NCBI RefSeq assembly: GCF_000420165.1
Contig: NZ_ATUK01000010.1
Coordinates: 434,001-498,000, forward strand
Source: Thioalkalivibrio sp. AKL19
GTDB taxonomy: Bacteria > Pseudomonadota > Gammaproteobacteria > Ectothiorhodospirales > Ectothiorhodospiraceae
Direction of reading: 5' to 3'
DNA: 64,000 bases
A model generated the notes under the pieces. The model was given only the letters and a program-made list of their open reading frames with translations. It had not been told where the DNA came from and did no database searches. Each line of letters starts with the position of its first letter. Positions within the stretch are counted from its first letter, which is position 1. Below are positions 10,706-19,672 of the stretch, one piece after another. Made by a program: the position numbers and the translations under genes.

Positions 10706-10711
10706 CATAAT
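10706..10711 (+). promoter_or_regulatory. Putative -10 element of the 6S RNA promoter
   Basis: CATAAT lies seven bases before the inferred 5' end of 6S RNA. A TTGCGC at 10680-10685 could be a weak -35 but the spacing (about 20) is long. Confidence 0.45.
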
Positions 10712-10717
10712 GAAACC

Positions 10718-10910
10718 GGACGCGTTACTGCGGCGTTCGATTGTGGCCCGGTGGTACCCTTGAGCCTTAATTCTTCACCACGGGACCGAGTACTTCCGTT
10801 TCGCTGTGCAGGTCCGTCTTCGAGCGGAAAGCCTAAAGATTCGGAGACTTCTCCCACCTGAACCTCAGGTTCAAGGTCAAAGGTCACGCCGGCGCCCGCG
10901 GGGCGCGTCC
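10718..10910 (+). ncRNA. ssrS: 6S RNA
   Basis: Non-coding RNA that binds sigma70 RNA polymerase and represses transcription in stationary phase. The conserved 3' half is visible: CACCTGAACCTCAGGTTCAAGG (10856-10877 region) corresponds to the E. coli CACCUUGAACC...GGUUCAAGG segment, and GGTCCGTC...GAGCGGAAAGCCTAAA matches the central arm. Ends were set by pairing GGACGCG (10718-10724) with CGCGTCC (10904-10910), giving about 193 nt. A T-rich run follows. fthC lies directly downstream, as in other gammaproteobacteria. Confidence 0.88.
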
Positions 10911-10949
10911 ACTTCTTTTTGATCCCCGTCTTTCCATACCGATCCCCTT

Positions 10950-11597
10950 ATGCCAGCGGAAACCAACTCCGTTCACGATTCGCTATCGCCCGACGATCTG
11001 CGCGCCTTGCGCCTGCGCCTGCGCCGCGCGCGCGCCGCGCTGTCGGACGCCCAGCTTGACCAGCATTCCGCCGCCATCTGCGAGCACCTGCTGCGCTGGT
11101 TCGAGCGCTGGCAGCCGCGCTGCGTGGGCGCCTATCGCGGCCTGCGCGGCGAGGTCGACCTGACACCCCTCACGGTCGCCCTGGCCGGACGCGGCACCCG
11201 CATTGCCCTGCCGGTGATGGATGACAAGCGCCCCGGGCGCATGCACTTCCACACCTGGGTCCCGGGCGATGCGCTGTGCCACAACGGCTTCGGCATCGCC
11301 GAACCCTGCCCGGACGCCCCGCGCATCTGGCGCCGCGAGATGCAGGTGGTGCTGATGCCGCTGGTCGCCTTTGACACCGCCGGCAACCGCATGGGCATGG
11401 GTGCGGGTTACTACGATCGCTACTTCGCCCGGCGCCGCTTCGGCATCCGCCGGCCGAAACTGATCGGCGTGGCCCACTCGCTGCAGGGCGTCCCGGCACT
11501 GCCCACACAGCCCTGGGACGTCCCGCTGGATGGCGTCGTCACGGAAGATGGCTGGCATGCGCTCCCGGACCGCGCGCGGCACAATACGCACACCTGA
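10950..11597 (+). CDS. fthC: 5-formyltetrahydrofolate cyclo-ligase
   Basis: Converts 5-formyltetrahydrofolate to 5,10-methenyltetrahydrofolate using ATP. The 215-residue protein has the N-terminal LRALRLRLRRARAAL helix, the ALPVMDDKRPGRMHFH segment and the phosphate-binding NRMGMGAGYYDRYFA motif that defines the family (E. coli YgfA). Its position right after 6S RNA supports the call. The EVE and GST-like genes follow closely on the same strand. Confidence 0.93.
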   Translation: MPAETNSVHDSLSPDDLRALRLRLRRARAALSDAQLDQHSAAICEHLLRWFERWQPRCVGAYRGLRGEVDLTPLTVALAGRGTRIALPVMDDKRPGRMHFHTWVPGDALCHNGFGIAEPCPDAPRIWRREMQVVLMPLVAFDTAGNRMGMGAGYYDRYFARRRFGIRRPKLIGVAHSLQGVPALPTQPWDVPLDGVVTEDGWHALPDRARHNTHT

Positions 11598-11628
11598 CCC
11601 CACCCCTCACTTGGCACGAGGAGCCCGC

Positions 11629-12108
11629 ATGGCCTACTGGCTGATGAAGTCCGAGCCCGACGAGTTCAGCATCGACGACCTGGAGCGTGTCGGCGTGGAG
11701 CCGTGGGACGGCATCCGCAACTACCAGGTGCGCAACATGATGCGCGACGAGATGAAGAAGGGCGATCTCGCCTTCTTCTACCACTCCAACGCCAAGCCCC
11801 CGGGCATCGTCGGCATCCTGCGCATCGAGAAAGAGGCCTACCCGGACGCCTGCGCCTTCGACCCCGAAGACCCGCACTACGACCCAAAGAGCGACCCGGA
11901 CAACCCGCGCTGGCTGCGCGTGGACGTCGCCTTCGAAGAAAAATTCGGCGACATCATCACGCTCGACTGGCTGAAACAGCAGCCACAGCTCGAAGACTGC
12001 CCGCTGGTACGCCGCGGCAACCGGTTGTCGGTGATGCCCATCACCCAGGACCAGTGGGACTTCATTCTGAGCCACGCCCAGCGCGGGCATAGCCCTCGAG
12101 GACAATAA
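11629..12108 (+). CDS. EVE domain-containing protein
   Basis: A 159-residue protein that is a single EVE domain, related to the PUA fold and to human THYN1. Visible signatures are YWLMKSEPDEFSIDDL at the start, WDGIRNYQVRNMMRDEMKKGDLAFFYHSN and GIVGILRIEKEAYPD. EVE domains are proposed to bind modified nucleotides in DNA or RNA. GAGGAG precedes the ATG at 11629. It sits between fthC and a GST-like gene with a gap of only four bases to the latter. Confidence 0.92.
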   Translation: MAYWLMKSEPDEFSIDDLERVGVEPWDGIRNYQVRNMMRDEMKKGDLAFFYHSNAKPPGIVGILRIEKEAYPDACAFDPEDPHYDPKSDPDNPRWLRVDVAFEEKFGDIITLDWLKQQPQLEDCPLVRRGNRLSVMPITQDQWDFILSHAQRGHSPRGQ

Positions 12109-12112
12109 CCGC

Positions 12113-12790
12113 GTGGCCACGCTCTACCACTTCCCGCACGACGCGAAGGCCGACCGCCTGCGCCTGGCCTGCGGCTACAAGGGTGCGGAGCTGGAAACCG
12201 TCGCACTCGACTGGTTCGACGACGAGACCTTCTTCGAACTGGGCGTAGCCCGCCAGTCCCCGATCCTGCAAACCGACGACGCTACGCTGCACACCGACAC
12301 GGTCACCGCATTGCGCGATATCGACCACCTGTTCCCGACCGGCGAGCCACTCTCTGACGGCGTCATCGCCGAGGACGCCTGGCAAGCCCTGGTGGACTGG
12401 CGCGCCAAGGTGGAGATCGTGCTGGACCGGCTCTACGCCCCGCTGGCACCGGGCTTTCACGGCATCGGCGAGAGTGCCGAGGCCCTGGCCGACTTCAAGG
12501 CGCATGTGCAGCACCGCTTCGGCCTGTCGCTGGAGGAACTCGCCAACGACCGCTACGACGGCTACAACCAGCTCGCCAAGCTGAGTCACCTGCCGGAACT
12601 CGCCAAGCACCTGGCCGCCAACCGCTTCTACCTCGGGCAGCCGTCGATCGCCGATTGCGTGATCGCCGCCGACCTCTACCCGCTACAGATGCACGACGGC
12701 ATCAACCTGCCCGTCGACATGCTCTACTACCTCCGCCGCGTCGAGGAGACCTTCCACACCCCCCTCAACACCCACTGGCTCGCCCGCTGA
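12113..12790 (+). CDS. Glutathione S-transferase-like protein
   Basis: A 225-residue protein starting at a GTG (12113), four bases after the EVE gene. The N-terminus (ATLYHFPHDAKADRLRLACGYKGAELETV) looks like a thioredoxin-fold GST N-domain, and the all-helical C-terminal part contains NRFYLGQPSIADCVIAADLYPL, the usual GST C-domain motif with the N-capping Asp. Substrate unknown. Confidence 0.75.
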   Translation: MATLYHFPHDAKADRLRLACGYKGAELETVALDWFDDETFFELGVARQSPILQTDDATLHTDTVTALRDIDHLFPTGEPLSDGVIAEDAWQALVDWRAKVEIVLDRLYAPLAPGFHGIGESAEALADFKAHVQHRFGLSLEELANDRYDGYNQLAKLSHLPELAKHLAANRFYLGQPSIADCVIAADLYPLQMHDGINLPVDMLYYLRRVEETFHTPLNTHWLAR

Positions 12791-12853
12791 CCTGTTGGCG
12801 ACAACCCTTCAACGGGCCATGCGCCGCGTCCCTCATCCACAGCACTCAGACTC

Positions 12854-12892
12854 GTCGTCATCGCGAGGAGCGCAGCGACGTGGCGATCTCGC
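12854..12892. repeat. GCGAGGAGCGCAGCGACGTGGCGATCTCGC-type intergenic repeat
   Basis: A single copy of the widespread bacterial imperfect palindrome with GCGAGGAGCG...GACGTGGCGATCTCGC, between the convergent GST-like and cupin genes. It probably folds into a hairpin and could help termination. Confidence 0.55.
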
Positions 12893-12926
12893 AGGGACCC
12901 CGGCCCAAGCGCAGGCCAGAGTCATT

Positions 12927-13199
12927 TCACCCAAAGCGGTAGTGCTTGCGGATGTCGCGGTGGATCTCCCAGGTGCAGTCCATGCCCTCGGGGAAGGTGA
13001 CGAGGTCGCCCTCGCCGACCGTGACCGGCTCGCCGCCGTCCGGGGTCACCGTGACCTGGCCTTCCAGGATGTAGCAGATCTCGCGCTCGTCGTAGTGCCA
13101 GGGGAAGGTCGAGACCTCCTTCTCCCAGACCGGCCAGTCGAACACCCCCAGGCGTTCCAGATGGTCGTGGTCCGGGCGATGAATCACTTCGATGGACAT
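12927..13199 (-). CDS. Small cupin-domain protein
   Basis: A 90-residue single-domain cupin. The WHYDEREICYILEGQVTVTPDGGEPVTVGEGDLVTFPEGMDCTW stretch (described by its key residues H-E-R at the first cupin motif and G-D-x-V-x-F-P-x-G at the second) fits the Cupin_3/DUF861 group. The start is the ATG at 13199. Function unknown; members bind metal and small acids. Confidence 0.8.
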   Translation of the reverse strand: MSIEVIHRPDHDHLERLGVFDWPVWEKEVSTFPWHYDEREICYILEGQVTVTPDGGEPVTVGEGDLVTFPEGMDCTWEIHRDIRKHYRFG

Positions 13200-13273
13200 G
13201 ACAGCCTCCTCACTATCGAGAAGACGCGAGCCTAAACCGAACCCGCCCGAGGGCCAACCGGTGATGACCCCGG

Positions 13274-13942
13274 TCAGCCCCCCGGGCGCAAGCCTGCCCG
13301 CTCCGTGCGGCCAAAGCGCCGTAGCAGCAGGAGCACGAACGCCCCCACGCCGAGGGCGGCCGGCAGGAATTCCAGCCACTGGCCAAGGCCCCAGGCCATG
13401 TAGCCGGTGACCAGCGCCCACAGCAGCGGGATGATCGCCAGCACCAGGGGCGGACGCGACGGCACCAGCAAAAGCATCCCCAGGGTCAGCAGCATCACCG
13501 GTCCCGGGGCCACGCCGACATATTGCAACTGCGTCCAGGACGTGCCGGTCAGCGCGAGATCCAGCGAGGGATAGCCCACCAGCGCGTAGACGATCATCAA
13601 GACCGCGGCGCTACCCGCGAGCCCGCCGGACCAGCCGAAGCGGGCCTGGCCCATCAGGGTCAGCGCGAACACCAGCATCAGACCCTGGGCCACGAAGACC
13701 CCGGCCAGCCACTCGGAGGCGAAGTGGAACGGCGCCAGCGAACCGCCGAAGAAGGCCACCCCGGTCCAGATCCACAGCACGCCCAACAACAGGCCAATGA
13801 CACGGCCGGCCGCACGCGAGCCCGGAACCACCAGCCCCAGGGCCGCCAGCGCGAGCAGTGCTCCGATCCCGTGCAGGGGCCAGATCGCGGTGTTGTACTG
13901 GCCCAGGATCGCCAGCCAGGTCGAGGCCTCAAACGGCAGCAT
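13274..13942 (-). CDS. DUF6064-like integral membrane protein
   Basis: A 222-residue protein with six or seven hydrophobic helices and almost no soluble loops. The N-terminus (MLPFEASTWLAILGQYNTAIWP) and GVAFFGGSLAPFHFASEWLAG segment suggest the DUF6064 family. No function is known. It stands 36 bases from the aldo/keto reductase stop on the same strand. Confidence 0.65.
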   Translation of the reverse strand: MLPFEASTWLAILGQYNTAIWPLHGIGALLALAALGLVVPGSRAAGRVIGLLLGVLWIWTGVAFFGGSLAPFHFASEWLAGVFVAQGLMLVFALTLMGQARFGWSGGLAGSAAVLMIVYALVGYPSLDLALTGTSWTQLQYVGVAPGPVMLLTLGMLLLVPSRPPLVLAIIPLLWALVTGYMAWGLGQWLEFLPAALGVGAFVLLLLRRFGRTERAGLRPGG

Positions 13943-13978
13943 GTCGGCTCCCCGGGCGCAAGGATTTGGAGGCCAACC

Positions 13979-14920
13979 CTACAGGTCCTGCACGTACGCG
14001 ACCATGCGGCTGCGCATCCCCGCGTCCGGCATGGGGCCGTACAGCGCGCCCATGTTCTCCTCCATGTGCGCCACCACCGAGGTCGCGGGGATCGCGCAGG
14101 TCACGTCCGGGTGCGAGACGATGAACTTGAGCAGGAACTGCGGCCAGTTCTCGCATTCGATCTCCACCGCCCATTGCGGCAGCGGATGCCCCTCGAACTG
14201 GTTGATCAGCGCCTTGCGCCGAAACGGGCGGTTCGCGATCACCGCCACCCCGCGTTCCCGCGCCAGCGGCAACAGGCGCTGTTCCGCTTCGCGATCCAGG
14301 ATGTTGTAGGTCAGCTGCACGAAGTCCAGGTCCTCGCGCCGCAGGATGCGCTCCAGATCGTCGTGGCGGCGCCCGTGCGAGGTGGTCACACCGATATAGC
14401 GAACCTCCCCCGCCTCATGGCGCGCGCGCAGGGTTTCCAGGTGTGCCTCCCAGTTCTGCAGGTTGTGCACCTGCTGCAGGTCCAGGGTGTCGACACCCCA
14501 CAGATCCCGCGACTCCGCATGCTGGTCGCGGCCGGTCGAGGTGCTGCGCGTCCAGATCTTGGTCGCCGAGAACACACCCTCGGGATGGGCCAGCTCGCGC
14601 AGGCCGTGACCGACCACCGCCTCCGCGCGCCCATACATCGGCGAGGAGTCGATCATCCCGCCGCCACGGCGGACAAAGGTATCCAGGATCCGGGTACGCA
14701 CCGCCAGCGCTTCCGGATCCTCCGGCACGTTGAAGGTAATCCACGTCCCCATCCCGATCACCGGGATCTCCTCCCCGGAAGACGGGATCGGCTTGCGCTG
14801 CGGCTCACGCCCCTCGGCGGTCCCACCGACAAGGGGCCACCCGGCCCCGGCCGCTACCGCGGACCCGGCCATCCAACGCAGGAAGGATCGGCGTGAACGC
14901 CGCGGGGATGGATGTTTCAT
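13979..14920 (-). CDS. Aldo/keto reductase with Tat signal peptide
   Basis: A 313-residue protein. The N-terminus has a twin-arginine signal (RRSFLRW, residues 10-16, then a hydrophobic stretch to about 30), indicating folded export to the periplasm. The rest is a TIM-barrel aldo/keto reductase: GMGTWITFNV, the catalytic DSSPMYGRAE segment with Asp and Tyr, and TKIWTR. Tat-exported AKRs are a known minority class; the substrate is not predictable. Confidence 0.85.
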   Translation of the reverse strand: MKHPSPRRSRRSFLRWMAGSAVAAGAGWPLVGGTAEGREPQRKPIPSSGEEIPVIGMGTWITFNVPEDPEALAVRTRILDTFVRRGGGMIDSSPMYGRAEAVVGHGLRELAHPEGVFSATKIWTRSTSTGRDQHAESRDLWGVDTLDLQQVHNLQNWEAHLETLRARHEAGEVRYIGVTTSHGRRHDDLERILRREDLDFVQLTYNILDREAEQRLLPLARERGVAVIANRPFRRKALINQFEGHPLPQWAVEIECENWPQFLLKFIVSHPDVTCAIPATSVVAHMEENMGALYGPMPDAGMRSRMVAYVQDL

Positions 14921-15103
14921 GGCACGTGATCACCGAAGGAAACTCCAACCGTGGGCCATCCAGACACGCCACAAGTTCCCTGTACGACCTTCCACAGGGG
15001 GCGCCAAGAAGGGGAGTCTACCCGCACAACCATGGGACAGGAGGGTTGGAAATCGGAGTGCAGCCGTTTGCCGCGAGGCGGCGGCATGGACACAAGGATC
15101 CCC

Positions 15104-15138
15104 TAAAACAAACGGGCGGGGATCACACCCCCGCCCGC
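15104..15138 (-). terminator. Rho-independent terminator of the DsrE-like gene
   Basis: Read on the minus strand, a GC stem (CGGGCGGGGG / CCCCGCCCG) is followed by GTTTGTTTTAGG. It lies about 20 bases beyond the stop of the DsrE-like gene. Confidence 0.75.
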
Positions 15139-15154
15139 GAGCAACGATGAACGA

Positions 15155-15511
15155 TCAGAAGCTCATGGAGCGGTCGAAGTCGGCGACGGCCTGGACGTAC
15201 TGGCCCATGCCGGCCATCTCGGCGTTCGGCAGGAAGTTGTGTTCGCCGACGTCGCGGCCCTTGGCGCAGGCCTCGCAGGCCCAGAACGGGACGCCTTCGC
15301 TGACCAGTGAATCGACGATGTCCTTCATCGCCGGCATGTTATGGCCGACGATCTTGTCGTAGACATTGCGGTTGGCGATGTTCACGGCCTCGCCCTGCAG
15401 CCAGACGGTCACGTCATGGCCCTGCTGCTTGGCCACGTTGGCGGCGATCATGCCGAGCGTCGCACGGGTGGGGTCGTCGGTACCGGCGGTGACAGCAACA
15501 ATAAAGCGCAT
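15155..15511 (-). CDS. DsrE family sulfur-relay-like protein
   Basis: A 118-residue protein with the DsrE/DsrF Rossmann-like fold: RFIVAVTAGTDDPTRATLGMIAANVAKQQGHDVTVWLQGEAV is the typical first half. Cys79 and Cys82 (WACEAC) lie where sulfur-binding cysteines occur in related proteins. It is single and far from any dsr operon, so a role in general thiol/sulfane handling is more likely than dissimilatory sulfur oxidation. The start at 15511 is preceded by AGGAGAACAC. Confidence 0.82.
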   Translation of the reverse strand: MRFIVAVTAGTDDPTRATLGMIAANVAKQQGHDVTVWLQGEAVNIANRNVYDKIVGHNMPAMKDIVDSLVSEGVPFWACEACAKGRDVGEHNFLPNAEMAGMGQYVQAVADFDRSMSF

Positions 15512-15602
15512 GGTGTTCTCCTGAGTGCTTGAAACGTGCTGCAACCGTAGCGGCAGGCACCGCCGGCGTCGATTTCCCACAAGCCGCGGGGAAACACTCG
15601 GA

Positions 15603-15845
15603 TCAGGGCATGCCCCTCGCCGTCACACTGGTCCGGTAGAGCTTGAAGGCCATCAGCAGCCAGGGGATGGCATGCATGACCAGGTCGAGGATGTCTAGCA
15701 CCCGGGTCAGCTCGCCGGCGAGCAGCCAGCGCAGCTTCTCCGCGACATGCGGCTCGGGGATCCAGGGGGCCAGACCCAGCGTGGCCACCAGCAGCGCAAA
15801 CAGCCACAGCGGTGTGCGATCGACCCAGCGTACGAATGCTTTCAT
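15603..15845 (-). CDS. Small two-helix membrane protein
   Basis: An 80-residue protein starting at 15845 (MKAFVRWVDRTPLW) with hydrophobic segments at about 12-28 and 55-70 and a charged middle (EPHVAEKLRWLLAGELTRVLDILD). Similar small proteins exist in gammaproteobacteria and are often labelled, without good basis, as RND-transporter related. Function unknown. Confidence 0.65.
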   Translation of the reverse strand: MKAFVRWVDRTPLWLFALLVATLGLAPWIPEPHVAEKLRWLLAGELTRVLDILDLVMHAIPWLLMAFKLYRTSVTARGMP

Positions 15846-16011
15846 CGCGCGCATCCTACCCAAGGCCCGGCCAGGGCGCAGCCCGTTCTTGCCGGCAACG
15901 GGACCGCCTTCTACACTTTCGCCTGCTTCAGGGGGCGCGACGCGGCAGGCCCGGGAACCCCCTGGCCTCACCACCGCGGTCCGCAGTAGCCGCCCGGTCC
16001 GGAAGACCATC

Positions 16012-16569
16012 ATGGAAGCCCTGCTCGTCTCCACCGTCATCGTCGCCATCGCCGAGATGGGCGACAAGACCCAGCTCCTCGCGCTACTCCTGATCTGCCG
16101 CTACCAGCAGGTCTGGCCCATCATCTGGGGCATCGTGGTGGCGACCCTGGCCAATCACTTCCTCGCCGCGCTGGCCGGGGTCTGGATCGGCGCAAGCGTG
16201 CCGGACGAGTGGCTGCGCTGGGGGCTGGGGCTCGGGTTCATCGTCATGGCCGCCTGGGTGCTGGTGCCGGATAGCGAGGACGAACTGCCAGCCCCCTCGA
16301 AACACGGCGTGTTCTGGACCACCACGGTGCTGTTCTTCCTGGTCGAGATGGGCGACAAGACGCAGGTGGCCACCGCAGCGCTGGCCGCGACCTTCGACAG
16401 TCTGATCCTGGTCGTGATCGGCTCGACCATCGGCATGGTCCTGGCCAATGCACCGGTCGTATGGCTGGGACAGCGCTTCGCCTGCCACCTGCCGCTGCGG
16501 CTGCTACGTGCGCTCGCGGCCCTGCTGTTCTTCGCCCTGGGCCTCGGGGTGTTGCTCGCCTGGGTCTGA
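16012..16569 (+). CDS. GDT1/TMEM165 (UPF0016) family cation transporter
   Basis: A 185-residue membrane protein made of two homologous halves, each with the family signature EMGDKTQ (residues about 14-20 and 110-116). The acidic motif binds divalent cations; bacterial members such as MneA export Mn2+, others act on Ca2+. The start is the ATG at 16012. Its last 66 bases overlap the 3' end of the convergent TVP38 gene. Confidence 0.88.
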   Translation: MEALLVSTVIVAIAEMGDKTQLLALLLICRYQQVWPIIWGIVVATLANHFLAALAGVWIGASVPDEWLRWGLGLGFIVMAAWVLVPDSEDELPAPSKHGVFWTTTVLFFLVEMGDKTQVATAALAATFDSLILVVIGSTIGMVLANAPVVWLGQRFACHLPLRLLRALAALLFFALGLGVLLAWV

Positions 16570-17256
16570 GTCCGAGCGCAGCATCTTCTGTCCCAGCCAG
16601 ATGCGCCGCACCAGGCGCGGCAGCAACAGCAGCAATGCGAGCACCGCGAGCAGCGCCAGACCCAGTTGCACCCCGCTGTCGGCACCACTGGCCACCTCGC
16701 GGGTGGCATGCCCCAGCCAGGCATAGGCAAACAGGCCCGGGATCAGCGCCACCACCGTCGTCAGTGCAAACACGGGCAGCGGCAGGCGCACCAGTCCCAG
16801 GGCATAGTTGGTCGGCGCGAACGGAAACACCGGCACCAGTCGGGTCAGGGCGACCACCCGCCAGCCCTCGGCCTCCACGTCCTTGCGCAGCCGATGGCTG
16901 CGCGGCCCCATACGCGGGGCCAGCCAGGGCTCCAACCAGGTGCGCGCCAGCATGAAGGCGATGATCGCCGCCAGGGTCGCGGCCAGCAGACTCAGGGCGC
17001 CACCGGTGAATGGTCCAAACAAGGCCCCGCCCAGCAGGATCCAGAAGGTGCTGGGCAGCGGGAACAGGGCCAGCACGACAAACGCCAGCACGAATACCAG
17101 GTAGGCCCCAGGGCCCCAGCCAAGCAGCCAGGCCTCCAGTTCGCCCAGCGGGAAGCCAAGACTGGGCCACTCGGTGGTCAACAGAATCCACGCCAGCGAG
17201 ACCCCGAACAGGATCGCCGCAACCGTCAGCCAGCTCTTGTGATGTCGAATCCTCAT
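16504..17256 (-). CDS. TVP38/TMEM64 (DedA-like) family membrane protein
   Basis: A 250-residue polytopic protein of the TVP38/TMEM64 family, related to DedA. FPLPSTFWILLGGALFGPFTGG in the centre and RLVPVFPFAPTNYALGL are the diagnostic re-entrant loop regions. Family members are lipid scramblase-like or transporters; the substrate is unknown. Its ATG overlaps the rarA stop by four bases, so it is co-translated with rarA. The C-terminal tail is charged and overlaps the convergent gene. Confidence 0.85.
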   Translation of the reverse strand: MRIRHHKSWLTVAAILFGVSLAWILLTTEWPSLGFPLGELEAWLLGWGPGAYLVFVLAFVVLALFPLPSTFWILLGGALFGPFTGGALSLLAATLAAIIAFMLARTWLEPWLAPRMGPRSHRLRKDVEAEGWRVVALTRLVPVFPFAPTNYALGLVRLPLPVFALTTVVALIPGLFAYAWLGHATREVASGADSGVQLGLALLAVLALLLLLPRLVRRIWLGQKMLRSDSDPGEQHPEAQGEEQQGRERT

Positions 17257-18650
17257 GGCGCCCCGTTAGCCCCGTCGCCGGGGCCTTCACTGGCGTTGCC
17301 GCGCAGCCGGTCCAGGCGCTCGGCCAGCGCGCGCTCGGTACCATCCCGACGCGGGCTGTAGAAGCGCGCGTCCTCGAGGCCTTCCGGCAGGTACACCTGA
17401 CCGCGCGCGAACCCATCCGGTTCATCGTGATCGTAGCGGTAGCCCGCGCCGAAGCCCTCCTCGCGCATCAACTCGGTCGGCGCGTTGCGCAGATGCAGCG
17501 GCACGCCCGCGCTGCCGGTGTCGCGGATCGCCGAACGCGCCTCGTTCAGGGCGGCGTAGGCGCTGTTGCTCTTGGGCGCGGCCGCCAGTTCGATCACTGC
17601 CTGCACCAGCGCCAGATCGCCCTCCGGCCGGCCCAGGCGCTCCATGGTCTGCCAGGCGGCCAGCACCCGCGCACCCAGCCCGACTGCGGCCAGGCCAATG
17701 TCCTCGTAGGCCATGCGCAGCAGGCGGCGACCGAGGTAGTCCGGGTCGCAGCCGGCATCCAGCATCCGGGTAAGCCAGTACACCGCCGCGTTCGGATCGG
17801 ACCCGCGCACGGATTTGTGCAGGGCGGAGATCTGGTCGTAGAAGGCATCACCCTGGCGATCGAAGGCCAGCGACTGCGCCCCCATCACCGCGCGCAGGGC
17901 ATCGCCGGTGATGGCGCCATCGCGGGCCAGGTCCGAAGCGGTCTCCAGCCAGTTCAGGGCACGCCGGGCATCGCCATCGGCGGCGCGCGCGAGGCGCTGG
18001 CGCTCCTCCGGATCCAGCGTCAGGCCGCGCCCGCCCAGACCGCGCTCGGGGTCGTCGAGGGCGCGGTCGATGAGGGCCTCGATGGCCTCCGCGCCGACCG
18101 CCTCCATGCGGTAGACCCGCGCACGCGACAGCAGCGCACTGTTGAGTGCGAACGACGGGTTCTCGGTGGTCGCGCCGACGAAGGTCAGCGTACCGTCCTC
18201 AATGTGCGGCAGCAGGGCGTCCTGCTGGCCCTTGTTGAAGCGGTGGATCTCGTCAATGAACAGCAGCGTCCCGACACCGTTGCGGCGGCGGGTCTTCGCG
18301 GCTTCGACGACCGCACGGACGTCCTTGACCCCGGCCAGCACGGCGGACAGCGTGACCAGGCGCTGGGCTCCAGCCGCCGCCACCAGCCGCGCCAGCGTCG
18401 TCTTGCCGCAGCCGGGCGGGCCCCAGAGGATCATCGACGGGGTCTGACCCTGCTCAATCGCCTGGCGCAGGGCGGCATCCGCGCCGACCAGGTGGTCCTG
18501 GCCGACCATCTCGTCGAGCCGCGCCGGACGCATGCGCTCGGCCAGCGGCGCGGTCGGATCCGGCGTTACCACGGCCGGCGCGGGCTCGGGCTCGGGCGTT
18601 GCCATGCCCGCATCCGGGCCGAACAGGTCGCCTTCGGGGGAATCACTCAT
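17253..18650 (-). CDS. rarA: Replication-associated recombination protein A (AAA+ ATPase)
   Basis: A 465-residue AAA+ ATPase (MgsA/RarA) that acts at stalled replication forks. Visible are the [20 protein letters not shown]-motif, Walker [10 protein letters not shown], Walker [22 protein letters not shown], sensor [18 protein letters not shown] and the C-terminal tetramerisation region. The order ftsK-lolA-rarA is conserved in gammaproteobacteria. Confidence 0.95.
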   Translation of the reverse strand: MSDSPEGDLFGPDAGMATPEPEPAPAVVTPDPTAPLAERMRPARLDEMVGQDHLVGADAALRQAIEQGQTPSMILWGPPGCGKTTLARLVAAAGAQRLVTLSAVLAGVKDVRAVVEAAKTRRRNGVGTLLFIDEIHRFNKGQQDALLPHIEDGTLTFVGATTENPSFALNSALLSRARVYRMEAVGAEAIEALIDRALDDPERGLGGRGLTLDPEERQRLARAADGDARRALNWLETASDLARDGAITGDALRAVMGAQSLAFDRQGDAFYDQISALHKSVRGSDPNAAVYWLTRMLDAGCDPDYLGRRLLRMAYEDIGLAAVGLGARVLAAWQTMERLGRPEGDLALVQAVIELAAAPKSNSAYAALNEARSAIRDTGSAGVPLHLRNAPTELMREEGFGAGYRYDHDEPDGFARGQVYLPEGLEDARFYSPRRDGTERALAERLDRLRGNASEGPGDGANGAP

Positions 18651-18685
18651 ACGCCGATTGTAACCCCTCGGGCGAAAAGGCCCTG

Positions 18686-18857
18686 TTCACCACGAAGTGC
18701 GCGAAGGTACGAAGAAGGACTATTGAACCACGGAGGGCACGGAGACAACCCAAGGGGGTATCACAGCCCATGTGCAGGATGCGTTGAGCAAAGCGAAACG
18801 CATCCTACGCACCTGAAAGCTTGGTGATTTTCTCCGTGGCCTCTGTGCGCTTTGTGG
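18686..18857. repeat. Composite intergenic repeats between lolA and rarA
   Basis: Contains a CACGAAGTGCGCGAAGG copy, an inverted pair (CCACGGAGGGCACGGAGA near 18729 and TCTCCGTGGCCTCTGTG near 18831) and a GCAGGATGCGTTGAGCAAAGC/GAAACGCATCCTAC palindrome (18775-18808). No gene is present. These are dispersed repeats; together they could form one long hairpin in the lolA-rarA transcript. Confidence 0.6.
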
Positions 18858-18882
18858 CAAATAACCCGCGAGCGGACCTCGC

Positions 18883-19536
18883 TCAAGGCCGATAGATGTC
18901 GGTCCCGGCCGGCGGGTCGAAGGTGAACACGCCCGGGTCGAGCTCGGCGTTGCGTTCGGTCTCGTGGAAGAGGATCACGGTCTCCTGGCCGAAGATGTCG
19001 CGGAAGGCCATGCGGGTCAGGTCGCCATCCGCGGTCAGATCCAGATCCAGACTGGTGAAGTCGGCCTGTTCGTTGCGCGGCACCAGCACCAGGCGCAGGG
19101 CGTCGCCGTCCGGCACCGGGCGAAGCGACATGCGGAAGTGCTCGTCCAGGCGCTCCGGCTGTGTGATCGCGGCGATCGGCGTGGCGTCGAAGGCATCCCC
19201 CAGCGGGCGCACCGTGGCCTGCGACAGGTCGGGGTCGTACATCCACAGGTCCTGCCCATCGGAGACGATGGTCTGCGGGAACGGCTCGGTGACCTCCCAG
19301 TGAAGCCGGTTGGGCATACCCAGCTGCATGCGGCCATCGGACTCCTGCAGCACGTAGCCGGTTTCATCGCGAACGGTCTGGGTGAAGACGGCGGAGAAGG
19401 TCTCCAGACCGGAGACAAAGCGATCCAGCGCGCCGCGGGCATCCGCGGCGGGTTCGGCGGCCGACCCCGGCCCGGCAAACAGGAAAACCGCGGCCACGAG
19501 GGCCAGCAGCAGGCGCGAAGGAGAGCGAGGCTTCAT
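18883..19536 (-). CDS. lolA: Outer-membrane lipoprotein carrier protein LolA
   Basis: Periplasmic chaperone that carries lipoproteins from LolCDE to LolB. The protein is 217 residues from the ATG at 19536, with a signal peptide ending at GSAA (about residue 26). The mature part shows FSAVFTQTVRDETGYVLQESDGRMQLGMPNRLHWEV, reduced here to its key features (FTQ at the first strand, RP/NRLxW at the third), and the late GQETVILFHETERN segment. A longer in-frame reading to 19806 is not supported. Confidence 0.92.
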   Translation of the reverse strand: MKPRSPSRLLLALVAAVFLFAGPGSAAEPAADARGALDRFVSGLETFSAVFTQTVRDETGYVLQESDGRMQLGMPNRLHWEVTEPFPQTIVSDGQDLWMYDPDLSQATVRPLGDAFDATPIAAITQPERLDEHFRMSLRPVPDGDALRLVLVPRNEQADFTSLDLDLTADGDLTRMAFRDIFGQETVILFHETERNAELDPGVFTFDPPAGTDIYRP

Positions 19537-19672
19537 GCGAACTCCGTTTGGATCGTTGCAAGCATCCTGCGCCCGGTCGCTTAACCGGGCGTGAATGTGT
19601 TGTTCAGGGATGGCGAACCGCGTCACGCGGTCAGGGACATGGACACCATCCATGCCCTCTAGTTCGGGGCGC

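Noticed and set aside
15155..15511. DsrE-like gene as part of a dissimilatory sulfur operon
   Set aside because: No dsrAB, dsrF, dsrH or other dsr genes are nearby; it is a single gene with its own terminator.
17010..18827. Long plus-strand frame of 605 codons
   Set aside because: Antisense to rarA; no conserved motif.
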